From positions 1 through 19,282 of the forward strand of contig NZ_CAMFHL010000125.1 of assembly GCF_945952095.1 (NCBI RefSeq): DNA of 19,282 nt, in the 5' to 3' direction. The stretch is from an uncultured Arsenicibacter sp. GTDB taxonomy: Bacteria; Bacteroidota; Bacteroidia; Cytophagales; Spirosomataceae. A program made the position numbers and the translations under genes. Numbering within the stretch: position 1 is the stretch's first letter; the number at the start of each line of letters is the position of its first letter. The notes beneath the pieces are model-generated. The model ran no database searches. It worked only from the letters and a program-made list of their open reading frames with translations, and was not told where the DNA came from. This document shows positions 1 to 7,131 of this stretch, piece by piece.

Positions 1-211
1 GGATAAAGAATGGCAGCCCGAAAATGTCGAGCGTCTTTTTCATCTTATCCGAAAAACTTTCCCGTTTTCCGAAAGGCGATACATCAAATACCACGGTCGC
101 AACAACCTCGGCATAGGGAGGCAGGTGCTTAACGAGGTAATCAATGTTGCGGGCCAGGTAAAACGGATCGTCCTGGGTTAGAAATACAAGGCGCATTTTT
201 TTGTCGTTCAT
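1..211 (-). CDS. Formyltransferase-family protein, 3'-truncated by the window edge
   Basis: The reading frame is open on the minus strand from ATG at 211 to the left edge, giving about 70 N-terminal residues. The start reads MNDKKMRLVFLTQDDPFYLA and continues with a short Rossmann-like beta-strand pattern and a PFGKRESF stretch. This resembles the N-terminus of formyl transferases found in polysaccharide clusters, a family related to methionyl-tRNA formyltransferase and sugar N-formyltransferases. The catalytic Asn-His-Asp region lies outside the window, so the activity cannot be confirmed. An internal ATG at 196 is an alternative start that puts the first strand (MRLVFLTQ) right at the N-terminus. 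No Shine-Dalgarno sequence precedes either start. The gene lies 24 bp downstream of the secreted esterase and is probably co-transcribed with it. The family call is moderate and the substrate is unknown. Confidence 0.6.
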   Translation of the reverse strand, partial: MNDKKMRLVFLTQDDPFYLARNIDYLVKHLPPYAEVVATVVFDVSPFGKRESFSDKMKKTLDIFGLPFFI

Positions 212-235
212 GCTATCAGGAAACTATTTGTTAGG

Positions 236-3073
236 CTAATATACCAGAATGTGTTTTCGGATTGGTTGTCCGGAAGTAGTCCGGAGATGTACAATGTACC
301 GGCCGGCAGCGGCCTGTACCAGCGGAACCGACAGCGTGCGGGATGCTTTTTGCTGACCGGACGATAGGACACGGCCGTCAATCGTATACACATCAAAGCC
401 CGTAAAGATAGGCTGATCGTGTTCGACCTGCAAATACTGGCCGGTCCGGACCGGATTCGGATAGATCCGCAGGCTTCCCGTCAGGTCTTCTACGCCGAGA
501 ATCAGCGGGAGCGACTGGGCAATGTTGCTGTAGGCGGAACCACCGGCGCTGTTTACGGCCCGTACCCGGAACCGGTAAAGCGTGGCTTCAGTTAAGCCGC
601 TGCTGATGTAGGTAGTGGAGTTGGGCGGTACCGTAGCCACCTTCTGATACTCGCCTGATCCGGTACTTTGCTCAATGTCATACCCCGTTTCGTTGAATGC
701 ATTATCGGACCAGACCAGCGAAATGCTCGTCGGCGTGAAAGCACCGGCAGTCAGGTTGGTCGGGGCAGCCGGCAGGGTAGCCGGTGTGGTAACGGTCAGT
801 GTGTTGCTGTAAGGAGACGCTCCGGCACTATTCACCGCCCGTACCCGGAACAGGTAGGTCGTCGTTTCGGTCAGCCCTGCGAGGGAGAAGCTGGCAACGT
901 TTGCTGTCAGCGAGGCTACGCGGGTAAACGACTGCCCCGGGGTCGCCTGTTCTACTTCATAGGCAGTTTCGTTAAACGCGGCATCCTGCCAGGCAAGCGT
1001 CAGGCTTGAGGGAGTCGCGGCAACCGCAGTCAGGCTTCCCGGCGTCAACGGCACAGAGATCGGTGTTGTTACCGGAAGTGTATTACTCCAGGCTGATGCA
1101 CCGGCACTATTTACGGCCCGTACCCGGAAAATGTACGTTGTATTTTCCGTCAGATTTGCAGCTACATAAGTCGTTGATCCGGGCGAAAGCGCGGCTACAC
1201 GGGTAAAGCTTTGTCCGGTTGTACTCTGCTCAATTTCGTAGCCGGTTTCGTTGAAAGCACGGTCGGTCCACGACAGGTTAACACTGTTAGAAAAAATGGC
1301 AGTAGCAGTAAGGCCCTGAGGCTGAAGCGGGATGGATGCCGGGGTTGAAGCCGATGCTGTATTGGTATAAGCTGACGCGCCGATACTGTTAACGGCCCTT
1401 ATTCTGAATGAATAGCCCGTTTGTTCGGCAAGACCGGTTACCTGAAATGACTGGCTGTTTGCGGCAGGAGTTGCAATCCGGCGGAACGATCCGTCAGCCT
1501 GTTGCTGCTCTATCTCAAAGCCGGCTTCATTGTCAGCGTTGTCCTGCCAGGTAAGGGTAATCATAGCCGGAGAACCGGCTGACGCCACCAGGTTGCCTGG
1601 TGCTGCGGGGGGCGTGACAATAACCGGTACGGCATCAATCGCAACCTTCGAAAAACTGAACGCCCGCATCCCGCGGCTGTTTCTCAGGTAGGGTCCCTGA
1701 TAGAACGGTAATTCGGCTGTACTGTAAAACGGGGGCAGGTAGGTGGCTGTCCGGGCCGTCTGTGGAGAAGTAAGGGTCAGAATAATCCGGTTGCCTTCTG
1801 CACGGCCACTCCTGATCAGCCCCGGCTGCTCGTCCAGATAAATGAAATCTGCCATGCGGCGGGTAACCTGATTACCCGTTAACGGATTATAAATTGTTGA
1901 ATCCGGCGGCCATACCATCTGCATGTCATCATCAAACGTCAGCGTCAGCTCATCCCGACGTTCGTTATAGGCTATTTTTTTAATGTCCGGCGAATTGATC
2001 TGCTGGGTATCAGAAGACCCGTAGATATCGCGGGCAATAAGCCGGAACTGTTCAAACGCCAGCTGCTGATTGGCCCGAGGCTCATAATGGAGACCATCAT
2101 AGCCAACGGCGCCAACAGTGGCGACAGCTGCGAGGTTGGGGAACAACTGCGGTGTACGCCGCTGAAAATCGCGCAGATCCCCGGCCCCTGACACTGAGGG
2201 CGTCATAATATTGATCTGCCCGATGTAGATTTTGGGGTTCTGGCCGTAGTCTTCCCGGAGCTGGTTGTAAAATGTCCGGAATTTATTGGCATATCCGTCC
2301 GGTTCACCTCCCGCTTCGTTTTCGCCTTGCTTGTAGATGATGGCTTTAACTTTATCGGCAACACCGGCCCACTGCGCCCGGTACAGTAAACTGCCGTAGT
2401 AATTGCTGTAGTCAGCGTGATTCGAAGGTGTCCGGTTACCCAGTTCCAGAATACTGGCCCCGCCGATACCGCCGTTTATCACCAGGGTCGGAATACCGTA
2501 TTGCTGTAAAATATGCCGTTGGATTTCCATCCCCAGCATACCGACACTGCCAAAGGGCTCTCTGGCCGTGTACCAGCGCATTTCCGCCGGGATGTTGGCC
2601 GAACCATAGGGATAGCTTACATTCCGGAGCAGCCGGTCATCAAGCTGGTAATCGTCGAGACCGGCAAGGCCGAGTGCGTTGGACTGGCCGTACAGAATAT
2701 AGACATCACCGCAAACAATGCGTTTCCGTTCCGTTACCAGTACTGATTCATTATCACGACGGACATATACCTGAAACGTATATTCGGCCGGCTCGGCCTG
2801 AATCGTGACGGGAATACGGAACTGACTGCCGCCACCTTCCGGGATGGACTGGCTGGCCGATTTCCAGAAATTTCCTTCTTTCAGTACAGAAACCTCAATT
2901 TGCCGGAAGCCGGGGTCATTTACCTGACCGCTGATGATGACTTCGGCCTGATTCTGATCATTACGTGGATACAATTGCAAATCCTGCGGAAGCCGGGTGA
3001 ATGAGACCGAGGGCTGTGCCATGCCGGAAATAGTCCCCAACACCAGGCACAGGAAAAGTAAAAGAGTACGCAT
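236..3073 (-). CDS. Secreted SASA/SGNH-type carbohydrate esterase with four FnIII repeats and a T9SS sorting domain
   Basis: This is a 945-aa protein. Residues 1-19 are a signal peptide ending in GMAQ. Residues 120-350 match the sialate O-acetylesterase-like SGNH hydrolase domain (SASA family). The nucleophile Ser131 is in YGQSNALG. A glycine block GGIGGASI is at 201-208, a QGEN motif at 249-252, and the catalytic pair Asp326/His329 in YDGLHYEP. All core residues are present, so an active esterase removing acyl groups from a glycan is likely; the true substrate is unknown. Residues 360-480 form a beta-rich linker. Four fibronectin III domains follow at about 490-577, 580-670, 673-765 and 769-853. 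Residues 866-945 start with LRIYPNPV and form a type A T9SS C-terminal sorting domain. The protein should cross the outer membrane and be released or surface-anchored. It is transcribed divergently from the glycosyltransferase block. Confidence 0.88.
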   Translation of the reverse strand: MRTLLLFLCLVLGTISGMAQPSVSFTRLPQDLQLYPRNDQNQAEVIISGQVNDPGFRQIEVSVLKEGNFWKSASQSIPEGGGSQFRIPVTIQAEPAEYTFQVYVRRDNESVLVTERKRIVCGDVYILYGQSNALGLAGLDDYQLDDRLLRNVSYPYGSANIPAEMRWYTAREPFGSVGMLGMEIQRHILQQYGIPTLVINGGIGGASILELGNRTPSNHADYSNYYGSLLYRAQWAGVADKVKAIIYKQGENEAGGEPDGYANKFRTFYNQLREDYGQNPKIYIGQINIMTPSVSGAGDLRDFQRRTPQLFPNLAAVATVGAVGYDGLHYEPRANQQLAFEQFRLIARDIYGSSDTQQINSPDIKKIAYNERRDELTLTFDDDMQMVWPPDSTIYNPLTGNQVTRRMADFIYLDEQPGLIRSGRAEGNRIILTLTSPQTARTATYLPPFYSTAELPFYQGPYLRNSRGMRAFSFSKVAIDAVPVIVTPPAAPGNLVASAGSPAMITLTWQDNADNEAGFEIEQQQADGSFRRIATPAANSQSFQVTGLAEQTGYSFRIRAVNSIGASAYTNTASASTPASIPLQPQGLTATAIFSNSVNLSWTDRAFNETGYEIEQSTTGQSFTRVAALSPGSTTYVAANLTENTTYIFRVRAVNSAGASAWSNTLPVTTPISVPLTPGSLTAVAATPSSLTLAWQDAAFNETAYEVEQATPGQSFTRVASLTANVASFSLAGLTETTTYLFRVRAVNSAGASPYSNTLTVTTPATLPAAPTNLTAGAFTPTSISLVWSDNAFNETGYDIEQSTGSGEYQKVATVPPNSTTYISSGLTEATLYRFRVRAVNSAGGSAYSNIAQSLPLILGVEDLTGSLRIYPNPVRTGQYLQVEHDQPIFTGFDVYTIDGRVLSSGQQKASRTLSVPLVQAAAGRYIVHLRTTSGQPIRKHILVY
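515..1606 (-). repeat. Tandem fibronectin III repeats, about 279 bp period
   Basis: Four repeats of roughly 90-93 codons lie inside the esterase gene. The three C-terminal copies are the most alike, sharing the cores FNET.YEIEQ and FRVRAVNSAGAS.YSN. The identity extends to DNA: near-identical GGCCCGTACCCGGAA-type segments recur at about 555, 836 and 1115 with a spacing near 280 bp. The first copy (codons 490-577) is more diverged, with FRIRAVNSIGASAYTN. This suggests recent internal duplication or gene conversion. Confidence 0.85.
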
Positions 3074-3177
3074 GTAAATGGGTCGAAAAGTTTCAGATTA
3101 ACCGTAACGCTGTTGATTTTGCGGGGCTTACCGAAAAATCAATATTTTCGTGATTTAGGAACGGAAATGGCAGGACA

Positions 3178-3208
3178 TTTCTTAATTCTTAAAAAAATGA
3201 TAATTTTG
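3178..3208 (+). promoter_or_regulatory. Candidate Bacteroidota sigma-A promoter for the glycan block
   Basis: TAATTTTG at 3201-3208 matches the Bacteroidota -7 consensus TAnnTTTG exactly. TTTC at 3178-3181, 19 bp upstream, differs by one base from the -33 element TTTG, and 19 bp is the usual spacing. Transcription would begin near 3215, about 100 bp before the preferred ATG at 3319. The rest of the 245-bp divergent gap (3074-3318) is AT-rich and shows no other convincing element. Confidence 0.45.
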
Positions 3209-3318
3209 CCCGTCTTTCGGCTCGAAAATCGGAGCAAAATAATGATTTTCCAGCCTTATTGACGAAAAAACTTATTTTAGGTGTTGCGAAAATAGTACAA
3301 AAACGCCCACCGGCATCT

Positions 3319-4236
3319 ATGACCGACCTGTCCGTCATCATCCTCACGTATAATGAGGAAAAACATATAGGCCGTTGCCTAAAAAGTCTGCTACCGTTTA
3401 CAGATAAAATCTTTATTGTCGATTCGTTCTCGACGGACCGGACAGTAGCGATTGCCCGTTCGTTAGGAGCGGTGGTTGTTCAGAACCCGTGGGTGACCTA
3501 TGCTACCCAATTCAATTTTGGCATCGATAATCTGCCCTTTCAGACAACATGGATTCTGCGGATGGATGCCGACGAATACATCACCTCCGAATTGGCGCAG
3601 GAAGTTTCGCAGAAATTACCGGGATTACCCGACGATGTAAGCGGGATTTACATCAAGCGCCGGGTACTGTTTATGGACCGGTGGATTAAACACGGCGGCT
3701 ATTACCCGATCTGGCTGATGCGGTTCTGGCGGCGGGGGCAGGGTATCTGCGAGCAGACCTGGATGGATGAACACATCAAACTGACGCAGGGACGGCACAT
3801 CCGGTTTGACCATGACGTTGTCGATCACAACCTGAATAACCTGACCTGGTGGACACAGAAGCATAATAATTATGCCATTCGGGAAGTCATCGACCTGCTG
3901 AATATCAAGTATAACTTTACGAATGCCGAACGGGTGGAGCCACGGCTGATCGGTGGCACGCGTGACGAAATGAAGCGGTATCTGAAAGTAAAATATGCTT
4001 CACTGCCTTTGTTTACGCGGCCGTTTATGTATTTCTTCTACCGGTATTTTTTCGGACTCGGTTTTCTGGATGGCCGGCGCGGACTGGTCTGGCATTTTTT
4101 ACAGGGTCTGTGGTACCGTTTTCTGGTCGATGCAAAAATGCTGGAAGTATACCGGCATGCAGGGCACAATAAGGAAGCGATTATCGAATTCTTTTTAACC
4201 GAATATGGAAAAGACTTACGGGCAGGACCAAGATAG
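3319..4236 (+). CDS. Family 2 glycosyltransferase (WaaE/KdtX-like), surface glycan synthesis
   Basis: This is a 305-aa GT-A glycosyltransferase. It opens with the nucleotide-binding strand LSVIILTYNEEKHIGRCL, then IFIVDSFSTDRT, and has a metal-binding DAD motif at residues 83-85 within WILRMDADEY. The acceptor half contains the HNLNNLTWWTQKHNNYA segment seen in the family of lipopolysaccharide-core-type glucosyltransferases. An aromatic, hydrophobic stretch at about 232-290 probably makes it membrane-associated. The ATG at 3319 places the first strand immediately after the start. The frame extends upstream to a TTG at 3259, but those 20 extra residues are basic and not family-like. The enzyme would transfer a sugar from a nucleotide-sugar donor to a lipid-linked or LPS acceptor in the cytoplasm. 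It leads the plus-strand block and its end overlaps the next gene by 32 bp. Confidence 0.85.
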   Translation: MTDLSVIILTYNEEKHIGRCLKSLLPFTDKIFIVDSFSTDRTVAIARSLGAVVVQNPWVTYATQFNFGIDNLPFQTTWILRMDADEYITSELAQEVSQKLPGLPDDVSGIYIKRRVLFMDRWIKHGGYYPIWLMRFWRRGQGICEQTWMDEHIKLTQGRHIRFDHDVVDHNLNNLTWWTQKHNNYAIREVIDLLNIKYNFTNAERVEPRLIGGTRDEMKRYLKVKYASLPLFTRPFMYFFYRYFFGLGFLDGRRGLVWHFLQGLWYRFLVDAKMLEVYRHAGHNKEAIIEFFLTEYGKDLRAGPR

Positions 4237-4804
4237 TAACCGGATTGACAGGCAGGGTGTTACCGATCTTTCCCAGTTTAATAACAGCTGGTATCAGCCG
4301 GGGCCGCGCTGGAAAGTTCTCCTCTGGTTTTTCGTGAATACACTGGTATTGAAAAACTATCTGCCCATTCCGGTATTAATAAAAATAAAAGTAATGCAAC
4401 TGTTTGGCGCTAAAATCGGTCATCATGTAATGATTAAGCCCAACGTCAACGTGAAGTACCCGTGGTTTCTGGAGATCGGTAATTACGTCTGGATCGGGGA
4501 GGGTGTCTGGATTGATAACTTTTCGATGGTCACCATTAAGGATAATGCATGCCTCTCGCAGGGAGCCATGCTGCTGACAGGTAATCATAATTATCAGTTG
4601 CCGACCTTTGATCTGATGCCAAAGCCGATCATAATTGAAGAAGGGGCCTGGGTAGGCGCACAGACAGTTGTTTGTCCCGGGGTTATCTGCCGGAGTCACT
4701 CGGTTCTGGCCGTGGGTTCAGTGGCAACCCGTTCCCTGGAGCCTTATGGCGTGTACCAGGGTAACCCCGCAAATTTTGTGCGAAAAAGAGAGATAAAGGC
4801 GTGA
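4205..4804 (+). CDS. WcaF-type hexapeptide-repeat O-acyltransferase, exopolysaccharide synthesis
   Basis: This 199-aa protein has the left-handed beta-helix fold of colanic acid acetyltransferase WcaF and related enzymes. The N-terminal part (YQPGPRWKVLLWFFVNTLV, about 30-48) is the hydrophobic segment typical of the WcaF subfamily. Hexapeptide coils run from about 68 to 170 (for example IGHHVMI, IGNYVWIGEGVWI, IEEGAWVGAQTVV). The catalytic-type histidine is His128 in GNHNY, and the chain ends with the classical YQGNPAN motif near 184-190. It should use acetyl-CoA to O-acetylate a sugar of the repeat unit in the cytoplasm. Its first 32 bp overlap the upstream glycosyltransferase, and its stop overlaps the next start in GTGA, so the three genes are almost certainly one translationally coupled operon. 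Confidence 0.9.
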   Translation: MEKTYGQDQDSNRIDRQGVTDLSQFNNSWYQPGPRWKVLLWFFVNTLVLKNYLPIPVLIKIKVMQLFGAKIGHHVMIKPNVNVKYPWFLEIGNYVWIGEGVWIDNFSMVTIKDNACLSQGAMLLTGNHNYQLPTFDLMPKPIIIEEGAWVGAQTVVCPGVICRSHSVLAVGSVATRSLEPYGVYQGNPANFVRKREIKA

Positions 4805-5586
4805 AAGTTAGCATAATCACAGTCGTATACAACGGTGTAGAAACCATAAAGGATACAATTGAGTCAATTTTAGCCCAAACGTACCCTGAAATTGAATATA
4901 TCATTATTGACGGCGGATCGAAAGACGGCACCGTTGACCTCATAAAAAGTTACGGCACGCGAATTGCTCAATTTGTGTCAGAACCGGACAAAGGGTTGTA
5001 TGATGCCATGAACAAAGGCATACAACGGGCCACCGGCGATGTGATTGGTCTCCTGAATGCCGATGACTTTTACCGGCATCAGGATGTGATTAAGCATGTG
5101 GTGGAAACGTTTGACCGGACAAAAAGCGATGCCGTTTACGGAGATATGCTGTATGTGGACCGGAACGATGTGTACAACGTACGCCGTTATTTCAGGTCGG
5201 GTCAGTACTCCACAGGAGCCTTTTTATGGGGATGGATGCCAGGGCATTTATCCTTCTTTGCCAAGAAAAAACTATATGATCAGTACGGGCTGTTCCGGCT
5301 TGATCTGAAAAGTGCGGCTGATTATGAGCTGATGCTGCGCTTTATTCACAAGCATAAGATTTCGCTGACCTACATGGACGAAACGACCATCGTGATGCGG
5401 GAAGGCGGGGTCAGTAACGGCAGTTTGAAAAACTGGTTGCGGGGAAATCTGGAAGATCGCAGGGCCTGGGAGCTGAATGAGATGAAACCCTATCCGTTTA
5501 CGCTGTTTTTCAAGCCGTTGCGGAAACTGCCTCAGCTGATTCTGAAAGAAAAGAAGAACGCCTTTACGTATCCGTTAAATAAATGA
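4801..5586 (+). CDS. Family 2 glycosyltransferase (WcaE-like), exopolysaccharide synthesis
   Basis: This 261-aa GT-A enzyme starts at a GTG that overlaps the preceding stop in GTGA. It begins MKVSIITVVYNGVETIKDTI, continues with YIIIDGGSKDGT (33-44) and SEPDKGLYDAMNKG, and carries the metal-binding NADD motif at 86-89. This is the standard layout of bacterial family 2 transferases in colanic acid and capsule clusters. The C-terminal part includes a DLKSAADYELMLRF segment, commonly the acceptor-side helix with an acidic catalytic residue. It should add a sugar to the undecaprenyl-linked repeat unit. The operon context with the other glycosyltransferase and the acyltransferase supports a role in one polysaccharide; the specific sugar cannot be read from sequence. 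Confidence 0.88.
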   Translation: MKVSIITVVYNGVETIKDTIESILAQTYPEIEYIIIDGGSKDGTVDLIKSYGTRIAQFVSEPDKGLYDAMNKGIQRATGDVIGLLNADDFYRHQDVIKHVVETFDRTKSDAVYGDMLYVDRNDVYNVRRYFRSGQYSTGAFLWGWMPGHLSFFAKKKLYDQYGLFRLDLKSAADYELMLRFIHKHKISLTYMDETTIVMREGGVSNGSLKNWLRGNLEDRRAWELNEMKPYPFTLFFKPLRKLPQLILKEKKNAFTYPLNK

Positions 5587-5610
5587 AAATGTCATTTGAT
5601 CAATATGTCA

Positions 5611-5639
5611 TTGGCATTAACCGGAATAATGTAATTTTT
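5611..5639 (+). promoter_or_regulatory. Candidate internal promoter before the WecA-type gene
   Basis: TTG at 5611-5613 is followed 18 bp later by TAATTTTT at 5632-5639, one base off the Bacteroidota -7 consensus TAnnTTTG. It sits in the 96-bp gap before the ATG at 5683. A 10-bp imperfect direct repeat (ATGTCATTTG at 5589-5598 and ATGTCATTGG at 5605-5614) overlaps its upstream element. The match is partial, so read-through from the upstream operon is also possible. Confidence 0.3.
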
Positions 5640-5682
5640 AGCCACATTTTCTAACCTGCCTGACTCTTTAAAAACTATTTCT

Positions 5683-6903
5683 ATGAACCTGGAATTACTC
5701 ATCGCCTTCATCAAAAATAAGTTCAATGAAGAACTGTTTACGATAGGCCTATACCAGTGTTTGCTGTCGTTCCTGGTTGCGTGTTTTGTCTCCATAATTT
5801 CGATTCCGGTTGTCATAAAAATTTCGGAACTGAAGTCATTGATGGATAAGCCGGGCGAGCGCCGTTCGCACACAACCCCGACCCCGACTTTTGGCGGAAT
5901 CGGCATCTTCGCGGCAGTACTGATCAGCTACTTTTTGTGGCCGAGCATTGACCAGACGGATATTTACCGGACTAACCTGTCAATTGTCGGCATGACCATC
6001 CTCTTCTTTGTCGGCATCAAGGATGACCTGGTTAATGTTGATCCGAATAAGAAAATCTTCTTTCAGGTTCTATCTGCCATGATCCTTATTTTCTTCGGGG
6101 ATCTGAAGGTAGATTACCTGTACGGAATTATGGGTTTTCACCATATTGAGCAGTTAATCAGCGTATTACTGACCTGTTTTATCTTTATTGCCCTGACCAA
6201 TGCCATTAACCTTATTGATGGTATCGACGGTTTGGCGGGCGGTATTGCGACAATCGCCAGTGCTACGTTTGGCGGCTGGTTTCTGCTGACGAATCACTTT
6301 GCGATGGCCTGTCTGGCGTTTTCCCTGTCAGGCGCCCTGATTGGTTTTTTACGGTTCAATTTTTCGAAGACCAGCAAAATCTTTATGGGTGATACCGGAT
6401 CGCTGATTCTGGGTTTTATGCTGTCATTCTTTGCTGTCCGGTTTATTAACCTGAACGCATCGTACCGTTTTGAGCCGACGGCATTTTTTAACGCCCCCAT
6501 CATCGCCATTGTGATTCTGATCGTACCGATTTTTGATACCCTGCGCGTATTTCTGGTACGTATTCTGGCTGGCCGTTCACCGTTTGTGGCAGACCGGAAT
6601 CACATGCACCACATTCTGCTGGACAACGGCCTGAGCCATGCCCAGGCGACTATGTTTCTATGTGCGGCTTCGCTGTTCAATACGATTTTGTTTTTCATGC
6701 TGCACCGGAATATTACCAATACACAATCACTGCTGGTGCTGGCAGCACTGTTTATGTTGTATATGATGATCAGTTTTGTGCTGAAGATGCGGGCATTGTT
6801 TATATCGACGCATCCACGCCGGCGCCGTGCCGTACTTCGCCGCGAGTTTATGAGTGCATTTACCGGCAGAGAAGGTACTAAACGGTTGATAGACTGGCTG
6901 TAA
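5683..6903 (+). CDS. Undecaprenyl-phosphate sugar-1-phosphate transferase, WecA/TagO/MraY family
   Basis: This is a 406-aa polytopic membrane protein with about ten or eleven hydrophobic segments. The family motifs are all present: DKPGERRSH at 55-63, KDD at 113-115, NAINLIDGIDGLAGG at 173-187, FMGDTGS at 234-240, and the nucleotide-recognition loop DRNHMHH at 304-310. The C-terminus is a basic tail (RRRRAVLRRE). The enzyme transfers a GlcNAc- or related sugar-1-phosphate from a UDP-sugar to undecaprenyl phosphate at the cytoplasmic face, which starts O-antigen, enterobacterial-common-antigen-like, capsule or teichoic-type polymers. The HxHH-like loop favours the WecA/TagO group over MraY. 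It lies 96 bp after the glycosyltransferase operon and is closed by a terminator, which fits its role as the priming enzyme of this glycan. Confidence 0.9.
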   Translation: MNLELLIAFIKNKFNEELFTIGLYQCLLSFLVACFVSIISIPVVIKISELKSLMDKPGERRSHTTPTPTFGGIGIFAAVLISYFLWPSIDQTDIYRTNLSIVGMTILFFVGIKDDLVNVDPNKKIFFQVLSAMILIFFGDLKVDYLYGIMGFHHIEQLISVLLTCFIFIALTNAINLIDGIDGLAGGIATIASATFGGWFLLTNHFAMACLAFSLSGALIGFLRFNFSKTSKIFMGDTGSLILGFMLSFFAVRFINLNASYRFEPTAFFNAPIIAIVILIVPIFDTLRVFLVRILAGRSPFVADRNHMHHILLDNGLSHAQATMFLCAASLFNTILFFMLHRNITNTQSLLVLAALFMLYMMISFVLKMRALFISTHPRRRRAVLRREFMSAFTGREGTKRLIDWL

Positions 6904-6932
6904 GCTTTTTTTGCATACTGAGATTACCTTCG

Positions 6933-6961
6933 GGCAGCTTCGGAAGAGGCTGCCTTTTTTT
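6933..6961 (+). terminator. Intrinsic terminator after the glycan block
   Basis: GGCAGC at 6933-6938 pairs perfectly with GCTGCC at 6949-6954, with a short CTTCGGAAG hairpin possible inside the loop. Seven T residues follow at 6955-6961. It lies 30 bp past the stop of the WecA-type gene and separates the glycan block from the giant secreted protein. Confidence 0.8.
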
Positions 6962-7049
6962 AAATTTAAAATAAATAATGAACATGGTATAGTAATTTCA
7001 TATTATGTCGATACGTTGGATAAATAATAGGCTGTTAATGAATTAATAA

Positions 7050-7081
7050 TTTGGGTTAGGCCGAGAGATAAGGTAAATTGA
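7050..7081 (+). promoter_or_regulatory. Possible promoter for the 1791-aa secreted protein
   Basis: TTTG at 7050-7053 is followed 20 bp later by TAAATTGA at 7074-7081. The -33 element and spacing fit the Bacteroidota consensus, but the -7 element deviates at two of six fixed positions. It would give a 5' leader of about 45 nt before the ATG at 7132. The surrounding 6962-7131 stretch is very AT-rich and has no other recognisable signal. Confidence 0.25.
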
Positions 7082-7131
7082 TAGAGAATAAAAGCTGAAT
7101 GCATCATACCTGTATCATTTTACTTTATTTT

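Noticed and set aside
2428..2808. Plus-strand open frame of 126 codons inside the esterase gene
   Set aside because: It is opposite to a gene with clear catalytic motifs, has a Cys/Arg/His-rich composition and no recognisable motif.
3259..3318. TTG start adding 20 residues to the first glycosyltransferase
   Set aside because: The extra residues are not family-like, and the ATG at 3319 sits directly before the conserved first strand. It remains possible.
5592..5906. Minus-strand open frame overlapping the start of the WecA-type gene
   Set aside because: It covers the gap and the N-terminal coding region of a clear gene and has no motif or plausible start signal.
7099..7131. Upstream ATG adding 11 residues to the giant secreted protein
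   Set aside because: Starting at 7132 gives a normal signal peptide with Lys-Arg right after Met. The longer form puts a hydrophobic stretch before the positive charges.
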